64,000 nucleotides of DNA from a bacterium (GTDB taxonomy: Bacteria; AUK180). The stretch is taken from the NCBI GenBank assembly GCA_023144005.1, contig JAGLGN010000024.1:1-64000 (forward strand), written 5' to 3'. The translations under genes and the position numbers were made by a program. Positions 1 to 8,225 of this stretch are shown one piece after another; positions within the stretch are counted from its first letter, which is position 1; each line of letters opens with the position of its first letter. Below the pieces are notes generated by a model. The model saw only the letters and a program-made list of their open reading frames with translations, was not told the DNA's origin and made no database searches.

Positions 1-528
1 ATTGTAAATGGTATGGGTTTACTGAAGAATTTGGGATTGAAGATACTGACTAATAATAAGATCGAAAATCCTCAAAAAGGCAGGTGGTATAATCAACAGT
101 ATTGGCTGAATGCCTTTAAGCAGATTTCCGAGGAAATAGGAAGTTATACCCTTTTTGAAATTGGAAAATCAATTCCTGAAAATGCTGAGTTCCCTCCTCA
201 TATTGACAGCATTCACAGCGCTTTGGCGTCAATTGATATCGCTTATCATATGAATCATCGACTAAACGGAACACCTTTATATGATCCGATGACCGGAAAA
301 TTACGAGAAGGAATAGGGCATTATAAATATATTAAGATCGATGCTAAGCAAGCTGAGATGTTATGTGACAATCCTTATCCCTGTGATTTTGATCATGGGA
401 TTATTTATGCGATGGTTAACAAGTTCAAGCCGTCGAATAGCCAGATTGTGAATATCGAGCATGATTATGTGAAAAGTTGCAGAAGTAATGGGGACAACAC
501 CTGTAGTTATATAGTTACTTGGCGCTAA
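1..528 (+). CDS. Unrecognised conserved-looking protein, 5' end outside window
   Basis: The frame is open from base 1 with no stop before the first ATG at 13, so the true start may lie upstream of the window; from 13 the product is 171 residues. It has no signal peptide or membrane segment. The C-terminus carries Cys-x3-Gly-(Asp)-x2-Cys followed by aromatic residues (CRSNGDNTCSYIVTW), a pattern that recalls the tail of V4R / heme-NO-binding-like small-molecule sensor domains. That resemblance is weak and I do not assign a function. It is separated from the RDD operon by a 52-base spacer holding a promoter, so it is probably not cotranscribed with it. Confidence 0.6.
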   Translation: MVNGMGLLKNLGLKILTNNKIENPQKGRWYNQQYWLNAFKQISEEIGSYTLFEIGKSIPENAEFPPHIDSIHSALASIDIAYHMNHRLNGTPLYDPMTGKLREGIGHYKYIKIDAKQAEMLCDNPYPCDFDHGIIYAMVNKFKPSNSQIVNIEHDYVKSCRSNGDNTCSYIVTWR

Positions 529-543
529 CGCGAAGCGTGTCCA

Positions 544-572
544 TTGTCAATTGTCCGTATATTTGTTATAAT
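544..572 (+). promoter_or_regulatory. Sigma70-type promoter for the RDD-MoxR-DUF58 operon
   Basis: TTGTCA (544-549), a 17-base spacer and TATAAT (567-572). Only eight bases separate the -10 box from the ATG at 581 and no Shine-Dalgarno is visible, so the mRNA would be leaderless or nearly so. The -35 hexamer is part of a heptad repeat (ATTGTCA ATTGTCC) of the kind that fills other spacers in this window. Confidence 0.6.
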
Positions 573-580
573 CAACTATT

Positions 581-1339
581 ATGGGGAAACGTTACGGGGA
601 AAAACTTGATCTGGCGACTTCGCAGAATGTCGTGGTCGAATTACCGCTTGCCGGTTTAGGCACCAGGATACTTGCGAATATTATTGATACCCTGATAATA
701 TATTTCGCAATGATCTTCATTTTTATAGTGGCAAATATCAGCAATCTTTTTAAATATGTCGAAGCGCTACCGGAATGGGTAATTGCAATACTGATTATTC
801 TGCTATTTATTTTGTCATGGGGTTATTTCCCGCTCTGGGAGTTCTACGGCAACGGAAAGACCCCTGGAAAAAGGGCGCTGAAGATAAGGGTCCGCATGGA
901 TAACGGATCTCCATTGACCTTTTCCGCCACCTTGACACGCAATCTGATGCGCGTCGTCGATTATCTCCCTTACATATATGCCGTAGGAGTGCTTGCAATA
1001 ATTATTAACAAGAAGAATAAGCGGCTTGGTGATATGGTAGCCGGCACCGTTGTGATCACTGATCAAAAGTTTGATCTCAAGAGATATATGTCAGAGGAAA
1101 GCAATGGGATAGAGGCGCCGACTTTCAAGATCTCCGGCCTATCAGGCATTAAACTTTCTCATCACACCTATGAAACCCTGAATTCCTTTTTTCAAAGAAA
1201 GGAAAAGCTTCCCCCTGAAGTAAGGATCCGAATAGTGGACAATATGCTTTCAGCTCTTGCTTTGAAGAACCTGCCGGAAGGACTGCCATTGAAGGAGAAA
1301 GAAGCGATACTGTATAAGATATTTACAGAAGGTAATTAA
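581..1339 (+). CDS. RDD family membrane protein
   Basis: A 252-residue protein with the RDD domain at about residues 20-160: the Arg of GTRILANIIDTLI at the start of helix 1, helices near 30-55 and 65-85, the GNGKTPGKRALKIRV stretch and the closing GDMVAGTVVI. The C-terminal 90 residues are soluble. RDD proteins are small inner-membrane proteins of uncertain, possibly transport-related, function. It is the first gene of a seven-gene unit that runs through SpoIIM, a GYF-like membrane protein, DUF4129, DUF4350, MoxR and DUF58. The start has no ribosome-binding site, consistent with the leaderless promoter just upstream. Its stop abuts the GTG of the next gene. Confidence 0.88.
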   Translation: MGKRYGEKLDLATSQNVVVELPLAGLGTRILANIIDTLIIYFAMIFIFIVANISNLFKYVEALPEWVIAILIILLFILSWGYFPLWEFYGNGKTPGKRALKIRVRMDNGSPLTFSATLTRNLMRVVDYLPYIYAVGVLAIIINKKNKRLGDMVAGTVVITDQKFDLKRYMSEESNGIEAPTFKISGLSGIKLSHHTYETLNSFFQRKEKLPPEVRIRIVDNMLSALALKNLPEGLPLKEKEAILYKIFTEGN

Positions 1340-2341
1340 GTGAATATCCGAAAGTTCGTTCAAAGAAGGCAAGAAAAATGGGCAGAATACGAAGGTATTA
1401 TTAAGGAGCTGGACAAGAGTAAAACGCGATTTATACAGAAGCAAAGAATAAAGCAGTTCAGCAGATTATACAAGACCGTCTCTTCAGATCTCGCATATGC
1501 AAGAACATATTATCCCGCCAGTGATGTCGAGGATTATCTTAACTCTCTCGTGCTAAGAGGCCATACGCATTTTTATCATCCGAGGTTCACCGCGTTCAGG
1601 AATGTATGGGTATATATTTTCAATCGCTTCCCCGCGGTTTTTCGCGATACACGAAAAATGTTCTACCTTTCTTCTGTCGTCTTTTTTGGTTCGGGAATAC
1701 TTGCGTATTTTCTCACGATCATGAATGAGAAATGGGCATATATGGTATTGGGTTCCGGTATAATTCAGAATATCAAGAACGGTGAGATGTGGACCAATGC
1801 CATAGGGGTGATGATCCCTTCGTCTATTGCCTCCGCACGGATACTCACGAATAATATCGGAGTAACATTTCTTGTATTCGCTGCCGGTATGCTTTGGGGA
1901 GTAGGCACTTTTTACATTCTCATGATAAACGGGATGAATCTGGGAACGGTCATTGCCATGACCACCATGTATAATATGAACGGCGATCTTTTCAATTTCA
2001 TCATTGCTCATGGGATAACTGAGATATCAATGATACTGGTTGCCGGAGGTGCCGGTTTCCTTCTCGGAAAAGCATTGATAAATCCCGGAAATCTGAGCAG
2101 AAACGATGCTTTGAAGGAGAATGGGGCAAAGGCGGCAACCCTTATTCTTGGCGGCTTGCCTTTTCTTGTTATATGCGGATATATCGAGGGGTATATGTCT
2201 CCGGGAACCCTATTCCCCGGATGGTCCAAGTATCTGGTGGGTATCCTTCTGGGCGCGATCTTCTGGGGTATGCTCATCATACAGCCCTCTCCTACTGAAG
2301 ATTATTCTGAGATAAAAAGCAGTGATATAATAAAAAAATAA
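1340..2341 (+). CDS. SpoIIM (stage II sporulation protein M) family membrane protein
   Basis: A 333-residue protein with a soluble N-terminal helical region (about 1-100) and five or six membrane helices. The diagnostic C-terminal block is seen as a helix beginning AHGITEISMILVAGGAG (about 220-245), with the conserved His-Gly and Glu. SpoIIM proteins outside spore formers commonly sit beside RDD, DUF58 and MoxR genes, as here, so a sporulation role is not implied; a membrane partner of the MoxR chaperone complex is more likely (inference). The start is GTG directly after the RDD stop codon, with a weak AAGG upstream, suggesting translational coupling. Confidence 0.88.
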   Translation: MNIRKFVQRRQEKWAEYEGIIKELDKSKTRFIQKQRIKQFSRLYKTVSSDLAYARTYYPASDVEDYLNSLVLRGHTHFYHPRFTAFRNVWVYIFNRFPAVFRDTRKMFYLSSVVFFGSGILAYFLTIMNEKWAYMVLGSGIIQNIKNGEMWTNAIGVMIPSSIASARILTNNIGVTFLVFAAGMLWGVGTFYILMINGMNLGTVIAMTTMYNMNGDLFNFIIAHGITEISMILVAGGAGFLLGKALINPGNLSRNDALKENGAKAATLILGGLPFLVICGYIEGYMSPGTLFPGWSKYLVGILLGAIFWGMLIIQPSPTEDYSEIKSSDIIKK

Positions 2342-2350
2342 GGAGCATTG

Positions 2351-3466
2351 ATGGATATAAAAAATTACAGGATCAAGAAGAATGGCCGCGAGATCATGGT
2401 CGATGAAGATGCCCTGATCGAAGGGATAAAGGCGGGACATTATAATGGAAATGAGGAATACAAAGATCTGGAAGGCTCGTCCCCCTGGGTCAAATTGAAA
2501 AATGATGATGTGTTCAGAAAATACTTCAAGGACAGATCGGGCAGGGTTGTCTCCTCCTCCTTGGACCCCGCATTCATAGACGAGGAAGAGGATCTGATCG
2601 CAAATGCGACCGAAAAGGCTCTTTCTGATTTGAAGCCGCTTCGTATGGGACAATTGCTTGACAAGACTTTTTTCCTTTTCAAAAATAAATTCTGGCGGAA
2701 TTTCAAAATAGTTCTTTTTGTTCAGGTCTTCGTATATCTGATAAATCAGCTGATTAAATTTTCAAGTATTCATTTTCTCAAAGACACCAATTATGATTAT
2801 AATACCTTGAATGTTATTTCCTCGGCCCCCGGTATTATACTGTCATCACTGGCTTTCTTATTGATCTCCGCTGCCATTATCAAGGCGACCAGAGCGCAGA
2901 TATTCGGTTTGGATATGAAGCCGGGAGAAGCATATTCTGCAGGCAGATCAGCTATACTGCCTCTTTTGGGTACCGGATTGATCGCATGGTTTATGGTGAC
3001 CGGCGGCCTTATTCTGCTAATTATTCCCGGTATTATACTCGTGTTCTCGTATTTGATGTTCCAGGTGATCGTCGTGCTTGAACGAAAAAGCGGGTTCAAA
3101 GCGCTTGCCCGATCCAGAAAGCTTATGAGAACCAAGTTTGATAAAGGAATGGCGGGAAGTAATTCATGGCGGGGATTTCTGCTCTTTCTGGTGAACGCCT
3201 TCATCGCGGGTACGGTGACGTTCTTTCTCATTATTCCTCGGATGATCTTTACTGCTGTTGCCGGCATGCAGGGTTATTTCACTACTGAAACTACTGCGGA
3301 ACTCTACAAAACGCAGCTTGCTATGGCTCCATTTGAGCTCTTTGAGAGCCTGGGTTCCTCCGCGGTCGTTCCATTCCTTCTGATCGGATTGACCGTTATG
3401 TATTATGATACTCGCATCAGGGTTGAGGGGTTTGATCTATACATTGAATCAAAAAGGGTACATTAA
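2351..3466 (+). CDS. Membrane protein with N-terminal GYF/DUF4339-like domain
   Basis: About 371 residues. The first 60 residues (IKKNGREIMVDEDALIEGI then SSPWVKL) look like a GYF_2/DUF4339-type domain, which normally reads as a small protein-interaction module with a W-x-x-(L/V) core. An acidic linker follows and then four to six hydrophobic helices resembling DUF4013 or glycerophosphodiester-phosphodiesterase membrane domains (about 105-365). ATG 2351 is preferred over the TTG at 2348 because AAGGAG lies six bases upstream. It sits between the SpoIIM and DUF4129 genes of the MoxR operon, and its product probably belongs to the same membrane assembly. The family assignment is tentative. Confidence 0.75.
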   Translation: MDIKNYRIKKNGREIMVDEDALIEGIKAGHYNGNEEYKDLEGSSPWVKLKNDDVFRKYFKDRSGRVVSSSLDPAFIDEEEDLIANATEKALSDLKPLRMGQLLDKTFFLFKNKFWRNFKIVLFVQVFVYLINQLIKFSSIHFLKDTNYDYNTLNVISSAPGIILSSLAFLLISAAIIKATRAQIFGLDMKPGEAYSAGRSAILPLLGTGLIAWFMVTGGLILLIIPGIILVFSYLMFQVIVVLERKSGFKALARSRKLMRTKFDKGMAGSNSWRGFLLFLVNAFIAGTVTFFLIIPRMIFTAVAGMQGYFTTETTAELYKTQLAMAPFELFESLGSSAVVPFLLIGLTVMYYDTRIRVEGFDLYIESKRVH

Positions 3467-4493
3467 GGCATTTTTCGCCTTCCTCATCTTTCTATTTATT
3501 ACCGTTGCGGCATTTCCCCATTGGCTGGATGATATTGAAAAGAGTATTAAAGCGATCGACCTTTCCGTATATGAAATGACGAAAAAACAAAATAAAGAAC
3601 TCAACGATAAAAAGAAGGATGAAGTGCTGAAAAAGGTCAAGAAGAACGGCTTTGCGATCAGGCGTATCCTGAACAAGAATATACCCTCAGCCGAAAAGGG
3701 CATTTATTTCCGCTCCGCAAGGTCTTCTCTCGATGAATTATTCACAATAACCGATGCATCGGCCCAGTACCACCGCTCTTTAAAATTGATAAACGGGATC
3801 AAGACCGGCATCTTAAATGAAGTGATGATTCTCAGAGACAATCTCGGACATGAATTTCCGTCTCCTGAAGAAGAGGATAAAGAGCTGATCCGGAATATTC
3901 TTTCCTCAAAAGAGTTCATAGTCAGGAGTACTAAACAAAACACCTGGATGCTGAGTTTAAAAAGGTGGTTCCGCGATATGATGAATGAGGTCTTTCAATT
4001 AAATTGGGATATGGAGGATGTGGAAAAGGTCGCCAAGGGCGTGAATTATACCTTCTTCTTTTCATTTATCCTGATCGTACTCTATATCATTATTCGCCCG
4101 TATTTACGAAGAAAATCTCAAAATGAGGAGCACATATCCTTCCGTCGTTCTTCTCAATTGAATTCAAGCGACCTCAATCTGACCTATTCACAATTGAAGG
4201 GTGAAAAGAGATTTCGCGAGGGGCTAAGAGCATATTTTCTTTTCCTGATCTCCCGTTTTGAGGATGAAGGATGGTTATTTCTGGATAAAAGTCATACCAA
4301 TAATGAATACGCTCTCTTTCTCGCCGACGAGCTGGGCAAAAATAATACTGCCGTGGATGATTTCTACAAGATCAAGGATATATTTCAGGACAAATGGTAT
4401 GGCGTGAAAGATGTCGATGATAATGAGCTTCAGGAATTCGAGAATGCAGTGAATCATTTTATTGACGGGCTTCTGGGAGAGGCAAATGAGTAG
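3444..4493 (+). CDS. DUF4129-like membrane protein
   Basis: About 349 residues from the TTG at 3444, which gives a short N-terminal tail followed at once by a membrane helix (about 6-22); an in-frame ATG at 3405 would give 362 residues and a 62-base overlap with the previous gene. A soluble Lys/Glu-rich region follows, a second helix near residue 205, and a C-terminal cytoplasmic helical domain (about 250-345) of the DUF4129 type. DUF4129 proteins are recurrent neighbours of MoxR and DUF58, which supports the call. The start codon is uncertain, since the ribosome-binding candidate GAGGGG at 3425 is rather far from 3444. Confidence 0.72.
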   Translation: MNQKGYIKAFFAFLIFLFITVAAFPHWLDDIEKSIKAIDLSVYEMTKKQNKELNDKKKDEVLKKVKKNGFAIRRILNKNIPSAEKGIYFRSARSSLDELFTITDASAQYHRSLKLINGIKTGILNEVMILRDNLGHEFPSPEEEDKELIRNILSSKEFIVRSTKQNTWMLSLKRWFRDMMNEVFQLNWDMEDVEKVAKGVNYTFFFSFILIVLYIIIRPYLRRKSQNEEHISFRRSSQLNSSDLNLTYSQLKGEKRFREGLRAYFLFLISRFEDEGWLFLDKSHTNNEYALFLADELGKNNTAVDDFYKIKDIFQDKWYGVKDVDDNELQEFENAVNHFIDGLLGEANE

Positions 4494-5679
4494 AAAACGC
4501 TTTCTTTATCCCGCCGTACTTATCCTCATCTCAATTCTTGTCGTTATTGTCTCATCACTGCTGCGGCCTTATGACGAGGATCTTACTCCTACAGTTGAGA
4601 ATTGTGACCGCTTCGGTTATGCCGCCGCCAAGCGGTTCATCGAACAAAAAGGTTATGAGCCAATTATGCTGGACAAGAGCTTTGTCTCGCTCTCCGATGG
4701 GGGGCTTTTGATCATCGCGGGCCCTGATGTGACAGCTATTTCTGAAAAGGAAGTACCTGCCTTGATCAAGTGGGTAGAAAAAGGCAATTCGGTGATCTAT
4801 CTGTCTTCAAGGGGTAATTCCGCTACCGGGAAGGGAAGTCATTATTATGACCGGTATTCATCGGAATTGGAGAGATACCTTGGAGTGACAACCTCACCTT
4901 CAAAAAAATACAAGATCACCGCGTCGCTCAGTCCCATATTTGCTACGGCCTTTTCAAAGGATGTGAAAGAATTGGAGCTCAAGCATTGGTTTACTCATGA
5001 AATGAATACCAGAAAAGGCATTCTGATCCCCATCTTCAAGGAGCCAAGTGGAGATGTCAATATTTATCAGGCCAATTTCGGTAAGGGACGGCTTCTTTAT
5101 ATCCCTTCTACATATCTCTTTTCAAATGAGGCATTAAGAAGTGAGGGGAATGCAGCGTTCTTTATCAACACCCTCAATTCTCTTATTGTTGACAAGAGAG
5201 TGATCTTTGACAGGTACCATCATACCTTCCAAGAGGATTCATTCGAATTGAACCCGCTTCAAAGGCGGAGGATATGGTATATGATATTGATATTCTTTAC
5301 CGCATTCGTCATGCTGATCTTTTCCGGCTATTCACGATTCGGACCCATCTATTCTTTGGAGCCCGTAAAAACCGTTTCCATCCGTTCCTATATACTTTCT
5401 CTGGGTGATCTCTACAGAAGATCCGGTAAAGGCCCTGAGATCGCTGAAGATATGTACGCACTCTTTTTGAAGAAGGTTTGCCGCCGTTTCGGGATCAAAT
5501 ACTCTTTGAACACAGAAGACATGATCAAACAAATGAAACTTCGCTCAAAAGAATTTCATCAATTGCTCTTGGATATAGATGAAAAAATGAAAAAGCTTAA
5601 TATCTCCTTTAAGAATAAGGAGCTGGTTGAATTTGAAAAAATGCTTTCAAAGGCAGCCATTACAATGGGAATAAATTAG
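4486..5679 (+). CDS. DUF4350-like membrane-anchored protein
   Basis: About 397 residues from ATG 4486, which overlaps the previous stop by eight bases and has GGGAGAGG just upstream. A TM helix (about 6-24) is followed by a periplasmic region beginning with a conserved-looking block (YAAAKRFIEQKGYEP, about 45-60) and a Rossmann-like GLLIIAGPDV strand, typical of DUF4350 proteins, which have a GATase-like fold. A second TM helix lies near 265-283 and a cytoplasmic tail closes the protein. DUF4350, DUF4129, DUF58 and MoxR genes cluster together in many phyla. Biochemical function is unknown. Confidence 0.78.
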   Translation: MSRKRFLYPAVLILISILVVIVSSLLRPYDEDLTPTVENCDRFGYAAAKRFIEQKGYEPIMLDKSFVSLSDGGLLIIAGPDVTAISEKEVPALIKWVEKGNSVIYLSSRGNSATGKGSHYYDRYSSELERYLGVTTSPSKKYKITASLSPIFATAFSKDVKELELKHWFTHEMNTRKGILIPIFKEPSGDVNIYQANFGKGRLLYIPSTYLFSNEALRSEGNAAFFINTLNSLIVDKRVIFDRYHHTFQEDSFELNPLQRRRIWYMILIFFTAFVMLIFSGYSRFGPIYSLEPVKTVSIRSYILSLGDLYRRSGKGPEIAEDMYALFLKKVCRRFGIKYSLNTEDMIKQMKLRSKEFHQLLLDIDEKMKKLNISFKNKELVEFEKMLSKAAITMGIN

Positions 5680-5695
5680 ATATGGAGGTATCAAA

Positions 5696-6649
5696 ATGGA
5701 TAATCCTTTGATCTTGAAGGCTAACGCCATAATAAATGAAGTAAAAAAAGTGATCTTCGGACAGGATGAGGTCATAAGAGAGATCGCCACCGCCTTTTTA
5801 GCAGGGGGCCATGTATTGCTTGAAGGTGTCCCGGGCACCGCAAAGACCCTTTTGGCAAAATCCTTTTCCTTTGCTTCCGATATGAAGTACAAAAGGATAC
5901 AATTTACCCCTGATATGATGCCTTCCGACATTCTCGGAACCAATGTATTTGACATGCATGATAAGAAATTCACGCTCTTGAAAGGGCCCGTTTTCACAGA
6001 TGTCCTTCTTGCGGATGAAATAAACAGAACACCCCCTAAAACACAATCCGCCCTCTTGGAGGCAATGCAGGAGAGGCAGGTGACGATCGAAGGGAACAGA
6101 TATGACCTTGGCGATAATTTCTTTGTTCTCGCAACTCAGAATCCCGTTGAATATGAGGGCACTTACCCTCTGCCTGAGGCGCAAACGGATCGATTCCTGA
6201 TGAAGATATTGATAGAATATCCTTCTAAAGAAGCTGAGATCAAAATATTGAAAGAGCATTCTGCGGATTCCGGTAAACCCCAGCTTCTTGAGCAGATGAT
6301 CGAAAAGGTCATAAAACAGCAGGATATGCAGCAAATGCGTGCCGTCGTTGAAGATGTGCGTGTAGAAGAAAAGATCTACGAATACATATATCAGATCATT
6401 GAAGGAACGAGAGTATCTCCCCGGCTTACGCTCGGCGCTTCCCCTCGAGCCGGAATCTTCCTCCTGAAGACCGCAAAGGTGAACGCTCTGCTGGAAGATA
6501 GAGATTACATCATACCCGATGATGTCAAGAAAATGGCATATCCCGTATTGCGGCATAGATTGATGCTTAAACCTGAAACGGAAATGGATATGATCCTTCC
6601 CGACTCGGTAATTGAGGAAGTAATGGCTGAGGTGGAAGTTCCCAGATGA
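5696..6649 (+). CDS. MoxR family AAA+ ATPase
   Basis: A 317-residue AAA+ protein. Walker A GVPGTAKT is at about 44-51, Walker B LLADEINRTPP at about 104-114, and sensor-1 ATQNP near 143-147. The conserved PLPEAQTDRF segment follows. The C-terminal lid covers about 220-317. MoxR ATPases act as chaperones that insert cofactors or remodel partner proteins carrying von Willebrand A-like domains. The DUF58 protein encoded directly downstream with a four-base overlap is the expected partner. A GGAGGT ribosome-binding site lies upstream of ATG 5696, seventeen bases after the DUF4350 stop. Confidence 0.95.
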   Translation: MDNPLILKANAIINEVKKVIFGQDEVIREIATAFLAGGHVLLEGVPGTAKTLLAKSFSFASDMKYKRIQFTPDMMPSDILGTNVFDMHDKKFTLLKGPVFTDVLLADEINRTPPKTQSALLEAMQERQVTIEGNRYDLGDNFFVLATQNPVEYEGTYPLPEAQTDRFLMKILIEYPSKEAEIKILKEHSADSGKPQLLEQMIEKVIKQQDMQQMRAVVEDVRVEEKIYEYIYQIIEGTRVSPRLTLGASPRAGIFLLKTAKVNALLEDRDYIIPDDVKKMAYPVLRHRLMLKPETEMDMILPDSVIEEVMAEVEVPR

Positions 6650-7956
6650 GGCCTACCTTCCGGCTGATCGGAGCGATATTCCTTATTGGTGCAACGGTAT
6701 TCCTTGGAGGAATATTCCCCCAGGCCGACCGCTTGAGCGAGTTGTATGCCATGATCTTATGCGCTGCCGTTATACTGGACGCGCTGTACTTGAACAGGGT
6801 TAAGGTAAGCTCTGCCAAAAGAGAAGTGGAAACTTTATTATCTAATGGAGTTGAGTCAGCGGTCAAGGTAAGCATAGTTCTGAGCAGCGCTTCTTTTCTT
6901 CGGATAACCGCTATTGATTCAGTACCTGAGGATATGCTGCATAAAAATCCCCTGAAGATATTTCCGTTATCCACAGGTATTCTCAGGGAGTACAGCTATG
7001 AGATACTGCCAAGAAAGAGGGGAATATTTGATTTCGGAGAGATCCTCATCAAAGCGGAAAGTCCCATCGGGCTTTTCAGCAAAAAGATCAAAACTACAGC
7101 AACTCAGGAAGTTAAGGTGTACCCCGACATCTCAATATTCAAAAAATACGGATTGTTCATACAAAAGGGATTATCCCACCGTTCGGGAATCCGCCTGGGC
7201 AGAATGAGGGGCGAAGGAACCGAGATAGAGAGCCTCAGAGAATATCACCGGGACGATGATTTCCGCTGGATAGAGTGGAAAGCGACCGCAAGAAGGGGTA
7301 AACCCATCAGTAAGAATTTTCAGCCCGAAAAGAATCAATCCATCCTCCTGATGCTTGATGCCGGCAGAAATATGATCAATCGCGTCGGTGTGCATACGAA
7401 GTTCGATCATATGATGAATACCGCCGCATTGCTGATATATGTATCGCATCATTTCAATGACCGCATAGGCGTCATGGTCTTTGGCGATGAGGTAATAAGT
7501 TTTATCAAGCAGGACAAGGGCAAGACCTCTCCTATGCGCATCCTGGACAGAATATACAATCTTCAACCGCGCTTCTGCGAGTCAGATTATGAAACGGCGT
7601 ACGGCAGAGCTTTGACAGAACTCAAAAGAAGGACGCTCGTCGTGACCTTCACGGATCTACTGGACCCTTATTCTTCGGAAAGGGTCATTAAATACAATCA
7701 GATGATATCCTCGAAACATCTCCCGCTTGTGGTCTCTGTGTCCGACTCCGATCTTAAAAGTGAGACCTTGCGTGAGGCCTCACATCCCGGAGATGTTTTC
7801 AGAAAGTTCGCATCACAGGAACTCATGGAAGATTATAAAAGATCGGTTAAACTCCTTTCTGGCAGGGGAGTTGATGTGGTATCTGTCCCTGCTGCCGAAC
7901 TTTCGATTTCCACTATCAATAAATATCTCAAGATCAAGACCAGGGGACGGCTATAG
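6646..7956 (+). CDS. DUF58 domain protein, MoxR partner
   Basis: 436 residues: two N-terminal membrane helices (about 5-50), a beta-rich region, then the DUF58 signature at about 196-216, where REYHRDDDFRWIEWKATAR matches the family pattern R-x-Y-x-x-x-D-x-x-R-x-I-x-W-x-x-x-A-R. A vWA-like region with LLMLDAGRNM follows. DUF58 proteins pair with MoxR ATPases. The ATG overlaps the moxR stop as ATGA, indicating translational coupling. The stop codon at 7954-7956 lies on the outer edge of a perfect 29-bp inverted repeat, so the mobile-looking element downstream begins exactly where the gene ends. Confidence 0.92.
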   Translation: MRPTFRLIGAIFLIGATVFLGGIFPQADRLSELYAMILCAAVILDALYLNRVKVSSAKREVETLLSNGVESAVKVSIVLSSASFLRITAIDSVPEDMLHKNPLKIFPLSTGILREYSYEILPRKRGIFDFGEILIKAESPIGLFSKKIKTTATQEVKVYPDISIFKKYGLFIQKGLSHRSGIRLGRMRGEGTEIESLREYHRDDDFRWIEWKATARRGKPISKNFQPEKNQSILLMLDAGRNMINRVGVHTKFDHMMNTAALLIYVSHHFNDRIGVMVFGDEVISFIKQDKGKTSPMRILDRIYNLQPRFCESDYETAYGRALTELKRRTLVVTFTDLLDPYSSERVIKYNQMISSKHLPLVVSVSDSDLKSETLREASHPGDVFRKFASQELMEDYKRSVKLLSGRGVDVVSVPAAELSISTINKYLKIKTRGRL

Positions 7957-8082
7957 GGACGGTGGTTTACAGTGTTTACAGTTGACTTGAGCAGATATTC
8001 TCTGATCCCGGTATGTATTCAAGTATTCCATATCCGTAAAAAGGAAAGACTCAAACTGTAAACACTGTAAACCACCGTCCCT
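7955..8082. repeat. 128-bp element with 29-bp perfect terminal inverted repeats (MITE-like)
   Basis: The left arm 7955-7983 (AGGGACGGTGGTTTACAGTG...) is the exact reverse complement of the right arm 8054-8082, which ends in ACCACCGTCCCT. About 70 bases of unrelated sequence lie between. The ACCGTCCC core recurs at other intergenic sites in this window. The structure could be a non-autonomous insertion sequence or could fold in RNA as a very long hairpin between two convergent genes. There is no transposase inside and no clear target duplication. Confidence 0.8.
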
Positions 8083-8102
8083 GATTATTTTCTAAAACCT
8101 AT

Positions 8103-8134
8103 TGTCGCGTTGTCGTAATTACGACAACGCGACA
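8103..8134. repeat. Perfect 32-bp palindrome between convergent genes
   Basis: TGTCGCGTTGTCGTAA is followed immediately by its exact reverse complement, with no loop. It sits between the DUF58 stop and the ygeW stop, so it could act as a transcriptional boundary or a protein-binding site. It lacks the T-tract of an intrinsic terminator. The remaining spacer to 8225 contains a CGCAACTACCGT word at 8171 that is repeated at 10785, upstream of the next gene pair. Confidence 0.85.
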
Positions 8135-8225
8135 TCGTAACATCTGAACGCCCAAAGAGAATATCGTGGACGCAACTACCGTTCACACAAATCGCGTACT
8201 TCCTACTTCTTACCAACTTTCTCGG

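Noticed and set aside
7957-8225. Ordinary intrinsic terminator
   Set aside because: The inverted repeats there lack a following T-tract and are far longer and more perfect than usual terminator stems; treated as repeats instead.
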